Shown: in pieces, positions 11,723-23,400 of the stretch | Position numbering within the stretch: position 1 is the first letter of the stretch | Layout: every line of letters begins with the position of its first letter | Assembly: GCF_036373705.1 (NCBI RefSeq) | Contig: NC_089864.1 | Span: 113,501-177,500, forward strand | Source: Amia ocellicauda | Lineage: Eukaryota; Chordata; Actinopteri; Amiiformes; Amiidae | Reading direction: 5' to 3' | Length of the DNA: 64,000 nucleotides | The notes under the pieces: model-generated | Databases searched by the model: none | The model's input: the letters and a program-made list of their open reading frames with translations, nothing else | Told to the model about the DNA's origin: nothing | Program-made: the position numbers and the translations under genes

Positions 11723-12944
11723 CACTCACCTAAAGGATTATTAGGAACACCATACTAATACTGTGTTTGACCCCCTTTCGCCTTCAGAACTGCCTTCATT
11801 CTACGTGGCATTGATTCAACAAGGTGCTGAAAGCATTCTTTAGAAATGTTGGCCCATATTGATAGGATAGCATCTTGCAGTTGATGGAGATTTGTGGGAT
11901 GCACATCCAAGGGCACGAAGCTCCCGTTCCACCACATCCCAAAGATGCTCTATTGGGTTGAGATCTGGTGACTGTGGGGGCCAGTTTAGTACAGTGAACT
12001 CATTGTCATGTTCAAGAAACCAATTTGAAATGATTCAACCTTTGTGACATGGTGCATTATCCTGCTGGAAGTAGCCATCAGAGGATGGGTACATGGTGGT
12101 CATAAAGGGATGGACATGGTCAGAAACAATGCTCAGGTAGGCCGTGGCATTTAAACGATGCCCAATTGGCACTAAGGGGCCTAAAGTGTGCCAAGAAAAC
12201 ATCCCCCACACCATTACACCACCACCACCACCAGCCTGCACAGTGGTAACAAGGCATGATGGATCCATGTTCTCATTCTGTTTACGCCAAATTCTGACTC
12301 TACCATCTGAATGTCTCAACAGAAATCGAGACTCATCAGACCAGGCAACATTTTTCCAGTCTTCAACTGTCCAATTTTGGTGAGCTTGTGCAAATTGTAG
12401 CCTCTTTTTCCTATTTGTAGTGGAGATGAGTGGTACCCGGTGGGGTCTTCTGCTGTTGTAGCCCATCCGCCTCAAGGTTGTACGTGTTGTGGCTTCACAA
12501 ATGCTTTGCTGCATACCTCGGTTGTAACGAGTGGTTATTTCAGTCAAAGTTGCTCTTCTATCAGCTTGAATCAGTCGGCCCATTCTCCTCTGACCTCTAG
12601 CATCAACAAGGCATTTTCGCCCACAGGACTGCCACATACTGGATGTTTTTCCCTTTTCACACCATTCTTTGTTAAACCTAGAAATGGTTGTGCGTGAAAA
12701 TCCCAGTAACTGAGCAGATTGTGAAATACTCAGACCGGCCCGTCTGGCACCAACAACCATGCCACGCTCAAAATTGCTTAAATCACCTTTCTTTCCCATT
12801 CAGACATTCAGTTAGGAGTTTAGGAGATTGTCTTGACCAGGACCACACCCCTAAATGCATTGAAGCAACTGCCATGTGATTGGTTGATTAGATAATTGCA
12901 TTAATGAGAAATTGAACAGGTGTTCCTAATAATCCTTTAGGTGA

Positions 12945-12947
<3 letters not shown>
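11723..12947 (-). mobile_element. Tc1/mariner element, family 1, complete but inactive
   Basis: A 1,225-base element with terminal inverted repeats of about 29 bases (CACTCACCTAAAGGATTATT at the left, its complement at the right), flanked by TA on both sides. It contains a broken transposase gene on the minus strand. The right flank has been extended into a (TA)n run. Confidence 0.92.
11755..12799 (-). pseudogene. Tc1-like transposase, frameshifted
   Basis: Cut-and-paste transposase with an N-terminal paired helix-turn-helix region (from MGKKGDLSNFERG) and a DDE domain. The first Asp (WSDESRF) and second Asp (QQDNAPCH) are visible. The frame then breaks just after the second Asp block, at about 12035-12040, with a stop appearing immediately. 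The distal SPDLNPIEHLW-type block with the third acidic residue is found in another frame. A single indel explains the break. Confidence 0.85.

Positions 12948-13000
<53 letters not shown>
12948..13000. repeat. (TA)n microsatellite at the Tc1 insertion edge
   Basis: A run of alternating TA of about 52 bases directly following the element's right TA target site. Confidence 0.9.
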
Positions 13001-13002
<2 letters not shown>

Positions 13003-13439
13003 TCATAAAGCTCGGCGCTGTGAATGTCCTCACCTGATCCCTGTGTCCACAAGCTCAAGCATCGGCTCTTTCCTGTGCCAGGTGATTGTGTCCCCCACTG
13101 TCCCCCAGTGTCCCCCAGTAAGTGGGAATATTCAAGGGTGTTTTTCTGGTTTGTTAAAACAATCAGTGTATTCTCCACCTGCCCATATGTCAGCAAAGAG
13201 CCCCACTGTTACTGTTTCCCATATACTGTATATGTAAACGTTACATTTAAATGTTTTTCTTTCCCTTCTTCAACCTGGGATTACTGTAATATATGCATGA
13301 TTAAATAACACCCACGATTTTATCATTTTTTCTCAAAGCTTTTTTTATTGTGGTACAAAAAAATCATTAACACGAAGTTATGCATAAACATAGAATATAA
13401 AGAATTTCTTATAAAGAAATACAGTAAACAGTTGAGCTG

Positions 13440-13570
13440 GAAGTTTATAAGCAGACACCCTTATCCAGGGCGATTTACAAAACATAAGATCATTATAAAA
13501 GTGCAATACAGTCTATGATTACAGATCAAGACAGTACAAATTACAAGTTCAAAATGACATAAGTGCAGAA
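13440..13570. repeat. Interspersed fish repeat with CCTTATCCAGGGCGA core
   Basis: A segment with AAGCAGACACCCTTATCCAG followed by GGCGATTTACAA. The same core occurs at about 41715 and 49070. This core is a widespread dispersed repeat in ray-finned fish genomes; I cannot name its family with certainty. Confidence 0.5.
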
Positions 13571-13910
13571 GAGAAATATATATTTCGATTTGCTGGTATT
13601 GTATCAAGATAAAATACAATTACACTGTTTCAAGTTGCACTACATGTTTAAGAAACGCACACAGCACTTGCATTAGCGAACCAGCCAATATATAAAAGAA
13701 ACCGGCTCACAATAAACGGAGCAGAAGACGCTGGTCTGCGTATCACATTGTGTTACATTATGTCATGGGCGCTTACAGCCCTGCTTTAATAATAATGATT
13801 ACAATCCGCGCACTGTACAACCGTAGATCTGATAATAACCTGCGGACATCATGGATTTGTATCAGAGCAGGCATCTTCAGTGTTTATTGGATCTGGCAGC
13901 GCTGCTGGCC

Positions 13911-14100
13911 TTGCACTAGACTGGGGAGGAGATGCCACTCTCTACACACGGCCATTGCAACACAAATAATCATATTTCTGTGCACTAGATTGAGAAGAGA
14001 TGTCACTGTCTACACACGGCCATTGCAACACAAATACTCGTATTTCTGCGCACTAGAGTGGGGAGGAGACGTCACTCTCTACACACGGCCATTGCAACAA
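13911..14100. repeat. Three tandem copies of a ~69-base unit upstream of the kifc1 promoter
   Basis: Units run TGCACTAGA...GGAGATG(A/C)CACT...CTACACACGGCCATTGCAACA, about 68-70 bases each. They differ at several positions, including GACGTCA versus GATGTCA (a CRE-like core appears only in the third copy). Confidence 0.85.
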
Positions 14101-14159
14101 TGAAAACGTGTTTCTGCTGATACTGGCGCAGGCGTAGCTGTGGTGCTCATACAATCTCA

Positions 14160-14400
14160 CTCAGCCAATCGGATGGCCGGATCTCTCTGGTCGAGTCTTC
14201 TGATTGGCTCCTCCACGCTCCGGGGGTGGGTTGTTGTTTTTCAATATTCGAATTTGTATTGGTCGATCGGAGGCAGAGTGGGCGGGCAGAAGCGGGTTGT
14301 TTGAATGTGATTGGTCATGTGGGTGATTGACGGTCGACTTGACCAGTGGCGTGGGGGAAGTCGAGTGCGGCCCCGACAGCGGGAAGTGTGAATTTGAAAT
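14160..14400 (+). promoter_or_regulatory. kifc1 promoter with four CCAAT boxes, E2F site and CHR elements
   Basis: CCAAT/ATTGG boxes lie at 14165-14169, 14203-14207, 14258-14262 and 14310-14314. An E2F-type GCGGGAA is at 14379-14385, and CHR-type elements TTCGAA (14247-14252) and TTTGAA (14393-14398) follow. Multiple NF-Y boxes upstream of a CHR are the established layout of G2/M genes controlled by NF-Y and DREAM/B-MYB complexes, fitting a mitotic kinesin. The assignment rests on motif reading and position. Confidence 0.6.
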
Positions 14401-14480
14401 CCTAACGGCCGAAGAGAGGAGCCGGAGAGAGCGAGGCGGACGGACGGACGTATGTATGTATCGCTCCGTGTATAACTAAG
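14401..14480 (+). other. kifc1: Probable first non-coding exon of kifc1
   Basis: GC-rich sequence ending in TATAACTAAG at a consensus donor (GTAAGA at 14481), just downstream of the cell-cycle promoter motifs. The coding start lies in a later exon (16901-16927) preceded by an acceptor. The 5' boundary is a guess. Confidence 0.5.
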
Positions 14481-15039
14481 GTAAGACATGTTTAAGTATG
14501 ATTTAATCTGCACACGATTGATTAATAAGCCCGCTGGCACGGTCTGAAGCGCTGGATCGGGCCGATATTGCGAGGAGGAAAGCTGGGGTTTTATTCAGTT
14601 TAACACCGGTGTAGTCCAGGCTGTGGCCTCAACACGGCCAATAAAACCTACATTGTGTCTGATCGTTGCAAAGGGTCCGTCCTATTACCTGGACTGTGTC
14701 TGATTATTGTAAAGGGTTTTATTGATTATTGTAAAGGGTTCGTCCTATTACCTGCACTGTGGCAGTGGAACAATATGGAGACGTTATGGATGTTTGCGTT
14801 GTTAATGTTGTGGCGAATTGTACTTTTATTTTCTGTATATTATTAATGGTTTCGTGCTGATTAATCAGTTTTGTATATAAAGCAATCACTAGTTTGCATT
14901 TACTCTGATCTGGTGCTACCTTAATGATTAGTTTCTTAAAGCATTGTGGTTTGGTTAGACTCGGGATGCTACAAAGATGCACCAAAGATCATGTGACCCC
15001 GTCTGACTCGGGTTCATTGTGTCCATGGATTGTGACCAG

Positions 15040-15760
15040 CTGGTGTGTGTGTCTGCGCCATTTCATCCAGCTGCTGTGTGTGTCTCTGTGCCATTTCATC
15101 CAGCTGCTGTGTGTGTGTCTGTGCCATTTCATCCAGCTGCTGTGTGTGTCTGCGCCATTTCAACCAGCTGCTGTGTGTGTCTCTGTGCCATTTCAGCCAG
15201 CGGCTGTGTGTGTCTCTGCGCCATTTCAGCCAGCTGCTGTGTGTGTCTGCGCCATTTCAGCCAGCTGCTGTGTGTCTGCGCCATTTCAACCAGCTGCTGT
15301 GTGTGTCTCTGTGCCATTTCATCCAGCTGCTGTGTGTGTCTGCGCCATTTCAGCCAGCTGTTGTGTGTCTCTGTGCCATTTCAACCAGCTGCTGTGTGTG
15401 TCTCTGCGCCATTTCAACCAGCTGCTGTGTGTGTCTCTGCGCCATTTCAACCAGCTGTTGTGTGTGTGTGTGCCATTTCATCCAGCTGCTGTGTGCGTCT
15501 CTGTGCCATTTCATCCAGCTGCTGTGTGTGTGTGTCTGCGCCATTTCAACCAGCTGCTGTGTGTGTCTGCGCCATTTCAACCAGCTGCTGTGTGTGTGTC
15601 TGCGCCATTTCAACCAGCTGCTGTGTGTGTGTGTGTGTCTGCACCATTTCAACCAGCTGCTGTGTGTGTGTGTGTGTCTGCGCCATTTCAACCAGCTGCT
15701 GTGTGTGTGTGTGTGTGTGTGTGTGTGTCTGCGCCATTTCAACCAGCTGTTGCCTTTAGG
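15040..15760 (+). repeat. Minisatellite of ~33-37-base units in kifc1 intron 1
   Basis: About 19 copies of a unit containing GCGCCATTTCAACCAGCTGC followed by a variable TG run. All three frames stay open in places, giving Cys/Val-rich artefact translations. Confidence 0.92.
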
Positions 15761-16915
15761 TTCATTCATTCAGCTGCTGCCCTCTAGGATATTCAATCTC
15801 ATAGACCAGGTACACAACCTGTACACTGTTTGTTTTGGGGTTATTTAAAACAAAGTCTTTGATAAACTGCTAATCTGCTGCCTGAAGAACAGTGACCAGG
15901 ACCAAGCAACACATCACACACACAACAACAAACTCAGGTCTATGTTAATTGTACTACATGTTGTAAATTATTTTGTACAACTGTATTTTAATTAGATTAA
16001 TCACCGTTGATAGATAAGACAGGAGACACAAACAGGCTTCTTCAGCTCACATCCACAGTCCTCCTCTTCTCATCCTGTGAGAGGAGCTCCAGGTTCACCT
16101 GTGTTTGTTTCCTGTAATACCCCGGTGAAGAAGGAACATGGAACAATAATAAGTTACTGTAACGCGGTTGTACAATCCCATGAACAGCTTCAGCGCAGTG
16201 TGAGACTCCCACTCGGGCGCGTCTCCTCTGAAGAGATTCAATGCACAGATGGGTTTGATAGCAATGGTGTTGCCATTGTGTGCAGGAACATGGTACCAGG
16301 TTACAGCTGTGCGTGTGTGAGAATATGGTCAGTCTTGCAGCACCTTCAAATGAACCGGGTCATCTCACAGTCCCGTGTCGTGGTGAGAGTTTTACACAGT
16401 TGGACGTGTTTGGCTGCTGCTATTCAACCAGGACCTGCGGTGGGACCTGTCGGTGCCACAGTGTTCAGTGGGTAAACCAACACAGACACACCCACAATAC
16501 TGTCCAATGTAGTGCGCAGACGCCAGGCGGGTACTTCATTAAACCTGTGTTGCAGCCTAGTTTCCCAATGTCTTCGATCTTCAGGGTAAACTGAGAGTAC
16601 AGAACAGTGCAGTCTGAGCCATGTGCCACTCATGACACTAGACACTGACCCGCACACGCGAGCGGCTGCTCCACTCTGTGGTGTTTTCTGCCTCTTTGCC
16701 ACAGCTGTGGTCGTGTCTGCTTCACTAACACTGAACGCCGAACACACAGCGGGTTACCTGTTATGAGCTGTCCTGTTGATCTGAATGAATTCAAGCTGGT
16801 TTCGGGTCGTAGGGGAGACGCACAGACCCAGTGTGTCAGTGCAGTTCAGCTTGCGGCCTCTGGTGTTGATTGTGTTAGTAATGACTCTTTCATTTTCCAG
16901 GTTAATTGCAGAATC

Positions 16916-19900
16916 ATGGACAAAGAGGTGAGTGTCTTTCTATTGTTGCCTGTCTTTATCACTATGTATTGTGCTGTGCAGTGTGTAGTGCAGTGTCTCT
17001 CTGTGTCTGTGTGCTGTAGGAGAGGTGTGTCTCTGTGTCCTGTAGGACTGTGTGTGTGTGTGTATGCTGTGCTGTAGGACATTGCTTTATGATAGCTTCT
17101 CTCTCCCTGCAGAGGTCTCCGCTCCAGGTGGTCAATGGGGAGAAGAGCTTCTCTCGACTGCCTGTGCCGTCAGTCAAGAGGGCCCTGCCTGTGGGGGACA
17201 GCTGCCCTGTGGACAAGCAGCCAGCCCAGGTAAAGCCTGGACATGCTGCTGTAGTGTGTGCACTGGACAGTGGACCTGCTGCTGTAGTGTGTGCACTGGA
17301 CAGTGGACCTGCTGCTGTAGTGTGTGCACTGGACAGTGGACCTGCTGCTGTAGTGTGTGCACTGGACAGTGGACCTGCTGCTGTAGTGTGTGGACTGGAC
17401 AGTGGACACGCTCCTGTACTGAGCAGCAGCGTGGACAGTCTTACTAACCTGACCAGTCTTGCTGTCCTGATCTCTGGCCCCCTGGGACTAGATACTGACC
17501 TCAGTGAGTCAGTCTGTATTAACCCACACCTCCCCCTGTTCTTGTAGAAGAGGATGCGGACAGCTGACTCCGCCCCCGCTCACAGGAAGCCAGTGAGCAC
17601 AGCCAGTGTGCTGGGGACACGGTCCCGCAACCCAGTGGCATCACAGAGACCTGTGGGTGAGTGAGGGTGGGGAGGCGGTTTATTGGTGACAAAATGACAA
17701 TCTGTCCGTATACTCTGTATTAACTCTCTCTCTCTCTCTCTCCCTCTCTCTCCCTCCCAGTGAAACCAGTGCGGCAGACTCGGGTGGCTGTGACTGTGGC
17801 CGCCGGACCCTCGAGAAGTAAGCAGCCGCACTGGTGATGGATCTGTGTCCGTAACGAGCCGAGACAGCAGCAGACTGAGCTGGGCCGGGCTGTGGGGCAG
17901 AGGGACTGAGGGGGCCAGTCAGTGAGATCAGTGTTGATGGTCAAAGTGCCTTAATCCCACTGTACTAATCTCTCTCTCTCTCTCTCTCTCAGCTTTTCAG
18001 AAGAGACCAGTGGCTTCTGTCCCCAACCCCAAAACGGGTAAATATAACCCTCCCCACTGCCCCACAGCGTCCCCCCACTAAATTTGTCTGTGTGCAGAAT
18101 AGACTATACAGTGAGGGGAAAAAAGTATTTGATCCCCTGCTAATTTTGTACGTTTGCCCACTGACAAAGAAATGATCAGCCTATAATTTTAATGGTAGGT
18201 GTATTTTAACAGTGAGAGACAGAATAACAACAACAACATCCAGAAAATTTCAAAAAAAGTTATAAACTGATTTGCATGTTAATGAGGGAAATAAGTATTT
18301 GATCCCCTATCAATCAGCAAGATTTCTGGCTCCCAGGTGTCTTTTATACAGGTAACGAGCTGAGATTAGGAGCACTCTCTTAAAGGGACTCTCCTAATCT
18401 CAGCTCGTTACCTGTATAAAAGACACCTGTCCACAGAAGCAATCAATCAATCAGATTCCAAACTCTCCACCATGGCCAAGACCAAAGAGCTGTCCAAGGA
18501 TGTCAGGGACAAGATTGTAGACCTACACAAGGCTGGAATGGGCTACTAGACCATCGCCAAGCAGCTTGGTGAGAAGGTGACAACAGTTGGTGCGATTATT
18601 CGCAAATGGAAGAAACACAAAATAACTGTCAGTCTCCCTCGGTCTGGGGCTCCATGCAAGATCTCACCTCGTGGAGTTTCAATGATCATGAGAACGGTGA
18701 GGAATCAGCCCAGAACTACACGGGAGGATCTTGTTAATGATCTCAAGGCAGCTGGGACCATAGTCACCAAGAAAACAATTGGTAACACACTACGCCATGA
18801 AGGACTGAAATCCTGCAGCGCCCGCAAGGTCCCCCTGCTCAAGAAAGCACATGTACAGGCCCGTCTGAAGTTTGCCAATGAACATCTGAATGATTCAGAG
18901 GAGAACTGGGTGAAAGTGTTGTGGTCAGATGAGACCAAAATCGAGCTTTTTGGCATCAACTCAACTCGCCGTGTTTGGAGGAGGAGGAATGACCCCAAGA
19001 ACACCATCCCCACCGTCAAACATGGAGGTGGAAACATTATGCTTTGGGGTTGTTTTTCTGCTAAGGGGACAGGACAACTGCACCGCATCAAAGGGACGAT
19101 GGACAGGGCCATGTACCTTCAAATCTTGGGTGAGAACCTCCTTCCCTCAGCCAGGGCATTGAAAATGGGGCGTGGATGGGTATTCCAGCATGACAATGAC
19201 CCAAAACACACAGCCAAGGCAACAAAGGAGTGGCTCAAGAAGAAGCACATTAAGGTCCTGGAGTGGCCTAGCCAGTCTCCAGACCTTAGTCCCATAGAAA
19301 ATCTGTGGAGGAAGCTGAAGGTTCGAGTTGCCAAACGTCAGCCTCGAAACCTTAATGAGTTGGAGAGGATCTGCAAAGAGGAGTGGGACAAAATCCCTCC
19401 TGAGATGTGTGCAAACCTGGTGGCCAACTACAAGAAACGTCTGACCTCTGTGATTGCCAACAAGGGTTTTGCCAACAAGGGTTTTGCCACCAAGTACTAA
19501 GTCGAAGGGGTCAAATACTTATTTCCCTCATTAACATACTAATCAATTTATAACTTTTTTTAAATGCATTTTGTTGTTATTCTGTCTCTCACTGTTAAAA
19601 TACACCTACCATTAAAATTATAGACTGATCATTTTTTTGTCAGTGGGCAAACGTACAAAATCAGCAGGGGATCAAATACTTTTTTCCCTCACTGTATATG
19701 GACCAGTGTCTGGACTGACTGGACTGTATTTTGCCCAGTCCTGTTTGCAGTATAGACTATAGTGACCAGTCTCTCTATAGTGATGCTGTCTGTGTGCTTT
19801 GTCATGCCCAGTCTGTACACTGACGCTGTGTGTGTGTTTAGGCTCACCTGTTTGTGTGTGTTTTTGTGTAGTGGCCAGTCTGTACACTGATGCTGTGTGT

Positions 19901-20227
19901 GTGTGTGTTTGTATACTGTATAGTATAGTGTAGTGCTCAGTCTGTACATTGATGCTGTGTGTGTGTGTGTTTGTGTAGTGGCCAGTCTGTACACTGACGC
20001 TGTGTGTGTGTATTTGTGTAGCCGCGGTGTTGGGTCGGCGCCCTGCCTGGGACCTGAAGGGGAAGGTCAGTGACATGGAGAGCAAGGTGTCGTCCTTCCA
20101 GAGCCGGGTCAGAACCACCGAGCAGCAGAACCAGGAGCTGCGGGAGCAGCTGGGCCTGGCGCAGGAGCGGGACAACGAGCGGGACCAAGAGATGACCCAG
20201 CTACAGGAGGAGCTCAGGTACAGCACT

Positions 20228-20263
<36 letters not shown>

Positions 20264-20366
20264 GTCACGCACTCACAATCACACACACACACTAACACAG
20301 CTGGGCCTGGCGCAGGAGTGGGACTGAGAGATGACACAGCTCCAGGAGGAGCTCAGGTACAGCACT

Positions 20367-20402
<36 letters not shown>

Positions 20403-23400
20403 GTTGTCAGGCAGTGCCGTGCAGAGCTGGCGGGGCTGTGTGCAGTGTGTGTGACGGTGTGTTGTGTATTCAGGCAGTGCCGTGTGGAGCTGGTGGGCCT
20501 GGTCTCGGTGCGGGAGCAGCTTGGTCTGACTAGTGCAGAGAGGGACAGTCTGCAGGAGCAGCTGGACAGACTGACCACACAACACCGCAGCCTGCAGGGC
20601 CTGAGGGACAGCCTGGAGTCCGAGCTACACAACGTGCAGGTAACACACCCTGAGACCCCCCCACTGAGCGCCGTGTGACCCAGCTGACAGTGCAGGGCTC
20701 GGTTCTGACCCATGTCTCGGGGCACTTACACCCTGTCTGTCCTTCAGGCCCAGCTGGCGGTGCAGGGCTCGGTTCTGACCCACTGTCAGGGGGATCTGGC
20801 ACAGAGCAGAGAGCTGGCGTCGCAGCTGCAGCAGCGCGTGGAGGAGCTGACTGAGCAGCTGCACTGCGGAGAGATGGAGAGACGCAAGCTGCACAACACC
20901 ATCCAGGAGCTCAAGGTACCACAACGCTGCACGACAGCCGTGGGTCGAAGGATAAAATATGATGTGTGCGCTGGGTGGCAGATGTGTTTCATTACAGCCC
21001 CAATGTCAGTGACGATCTAGAGAAACAAGAAACGCCAAACCGGTGTTCTGCCGTGCTTTACAGCTGGGGTATCATCGGAGGGCGGGGGCACAGTGTTTCA
21101 GGGCTGATGTGGACGACAGTTCACCCCACAGCCCTCACATCAGATACAGCAGAGCAGGACGACATGCACACGTATTCTTTTATCAATTTTGTGTTAATGT
21201 GCAGGGGGCTGCTGCTGTCATCCCGGGATACTGAGACAGACTCCGTAACTGAGAGACGCTGACCGGATAATGACTCCTACACCCTCGCTCCAATTAATAA
21301 TAGTGCTTAATTATCATGCACGGCAAACAATGTGTATACATTTATAATGTACTTTATGCACTTCATTATTATCGATCATCACATTCTCTTTGTTCGTATG
21401 CGGACACTGTACATTAGTCATTTACCTTGTTAAGTGTATTAAAGTGCCAGAAGGTGCGATTCCTCTCCCGGTCACTCTCGTTGCTCTGGGATGTCGAACT
21501 GATCAGAATGACTTGTTTGTTGCGCATTCAGTCAGTCAGTCATTCATTGACCGGGTTAGTTTTAGCAAAGAGTCTGGATAATTAAAACGCACCTTTATTT
21601 ACATGTAGCAGCTAATGTTGAACCCGTCCTGTCTCGATGTCCCGTGAGCAGCGCATCACAGAGAGACTGTACAGAACAGCCCGTCTCTCGTCTCTGCGCT
21701 GCACGTTTATAGGGCCTTGATAATGCAGAGACGCTGTTACGTTCCTGGATGCAACCATATATGATACACCTATTTACCATGGTATCTGTCCCCTGGGTGC
21801 GTTATTTTTGGTTTTTGCTGTGCTGATGCAGTAAAACAGCCGGAGACCGGGAGCGTGTCCTAGTGGGAGGACACGCACACATTCACGCAGCTTCATCGAG
21901 CTGCACTTTCACAGCGGCATCACTTCAGACATGTTTCATACACTTGGTGTTCAAACCCACACACACACAACACACACGTCATTGTTTGACCTCAGTGCTT
22001 CAAAAGTGAATTCTGAAACACGTCAGAAGTGATGGCACCCCAGCTTTGAGTGATCAGGGTATGAAGTGATGTCATATTTAGTAAAATCTGCCCATTCCCC
22101 ACTGAACAATGTGATTGTAAACGAAACCCATACAACCAGCAGACTCGGAAATATAGGCAAGAAGAGGCACTCGGGGGTAACGTCAGAGTCTCTCAGCCAG
22201 GGGCAAGTTCCCCCCCTAGGTGCAGTGTGTTCGTTATTGTATTGAAACGCCCCCTCTCTGCAGGGCAACATCCGTGTGTTCTGCAGAGTGCGCCCCCTGC
22301 TGACGGGAGACGGATCCACAGGCATGGAGCACATTGAGCTGCCAGCACAGGACAACAAGACCGTCACCCTGGCCAAGACCAACGAGGTACACACTGAACA
22401 CATTGGACAACGCACTGAGCACTGTCCACACACTCAGCACACTGCTATGCACTGAACACATTGGACAACGCACTGAGCACTGTCCACACACACTGAGCAC
22501 GACTGCTAACACTGGACTACACTCTGAGCACACTATACACATTGAGCTGCCAGCGCAGGACAACAAGACTGTCACCCTGACCAAGACCAACAAGTTATGC
22601 ATTGAGCACACTGCTACGCACTGAACACTGTCCACACACACACTGGACAACACACTTCACGCACTGCACATACTGACACACTGCACGTCTGTCCCCAGTC
22701 CCACACAGGCCGCGCCGGGGAACAGCAGACGCGCTACGTGTTCAGCTTCGACCGTGTGTTCGGGCCACGCGCCTCTCAGGAGGAGGTGTTCAGCGAGATC
22801 TCTCTGCTGGTGCAGTCCGCGCTGGACGGCTACAACGTGTGCTGCTTTGCCTACGGCCAGACCGGCTCCGGCAAGACCCACACCATGGAGGGCGGCCTGG
22901 GGGGCGAGGAGAGTGGCATGATCCCCCGCGCCGTGGCGCAGATCTTCAGCACGGCGCGCAGCCTGGCAGAGCAGGGCTGGGAGGTACTCGACTCTGTGCA
23001 ACGGCCTCTGTGCGTCTGTGTACAACCTGTCTGTGTGCGTCTGTCTGAGCCCGTCTCTCTCTCTCCAGTACAAGTTTGTGGCAAGCTTCGTGGAGATCTA
23101 CAACGAGACGCTGAGGGACCTGCTGTACACGGGCAAGCCCAGCAAGAGGCCGGAGCACGAGGTCAAGAGGCTGACGCCCACCTCTGACATCATAGTCACC
23201 AACCTCACCTACCAGCCCGTCGGCTCCGAGGAGGAGGTACTGAACACCGCGGCAAACTCTCAACCCAAGTCCACATGACTGACATCCGTGTGGCCACAGT
23301 GCTCAGGACCAGGAGTGATGCATTCTACTTCCTCCATTTCAGGTGCAGGAGTGACACGTTCTCTCTCTCTCTCTCAGGTGCAGGCCCTGATCGGCGTGGC

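Larger units (their letters stand above)
18109..19694 (+). mobile_element. Tc1/mariner element, family 2, copy 1 (kifc1 intron 5)
   Basis: A 1,586-base element between TA dinucleotides. Its long inverted ends start CAGTGAGGGGAAAAAAGTAT. The AAGTATTTGATCCCCT block is repeated inside each end, an IR/DR layout like that of the Sleeping Beauty group. It carries a transposase gene with one premature stop and a 38-bp hairpin upstream of it. A second copy lies at 32359-33940. Confidence 0.93.

Noticed and set aside
15019-15848. Three overlapping long open frames on the plus strand and one on the minus
   Set aside because: All come from the minisatellite in kifc1 intron 1; the frames are kept open by the repeat.
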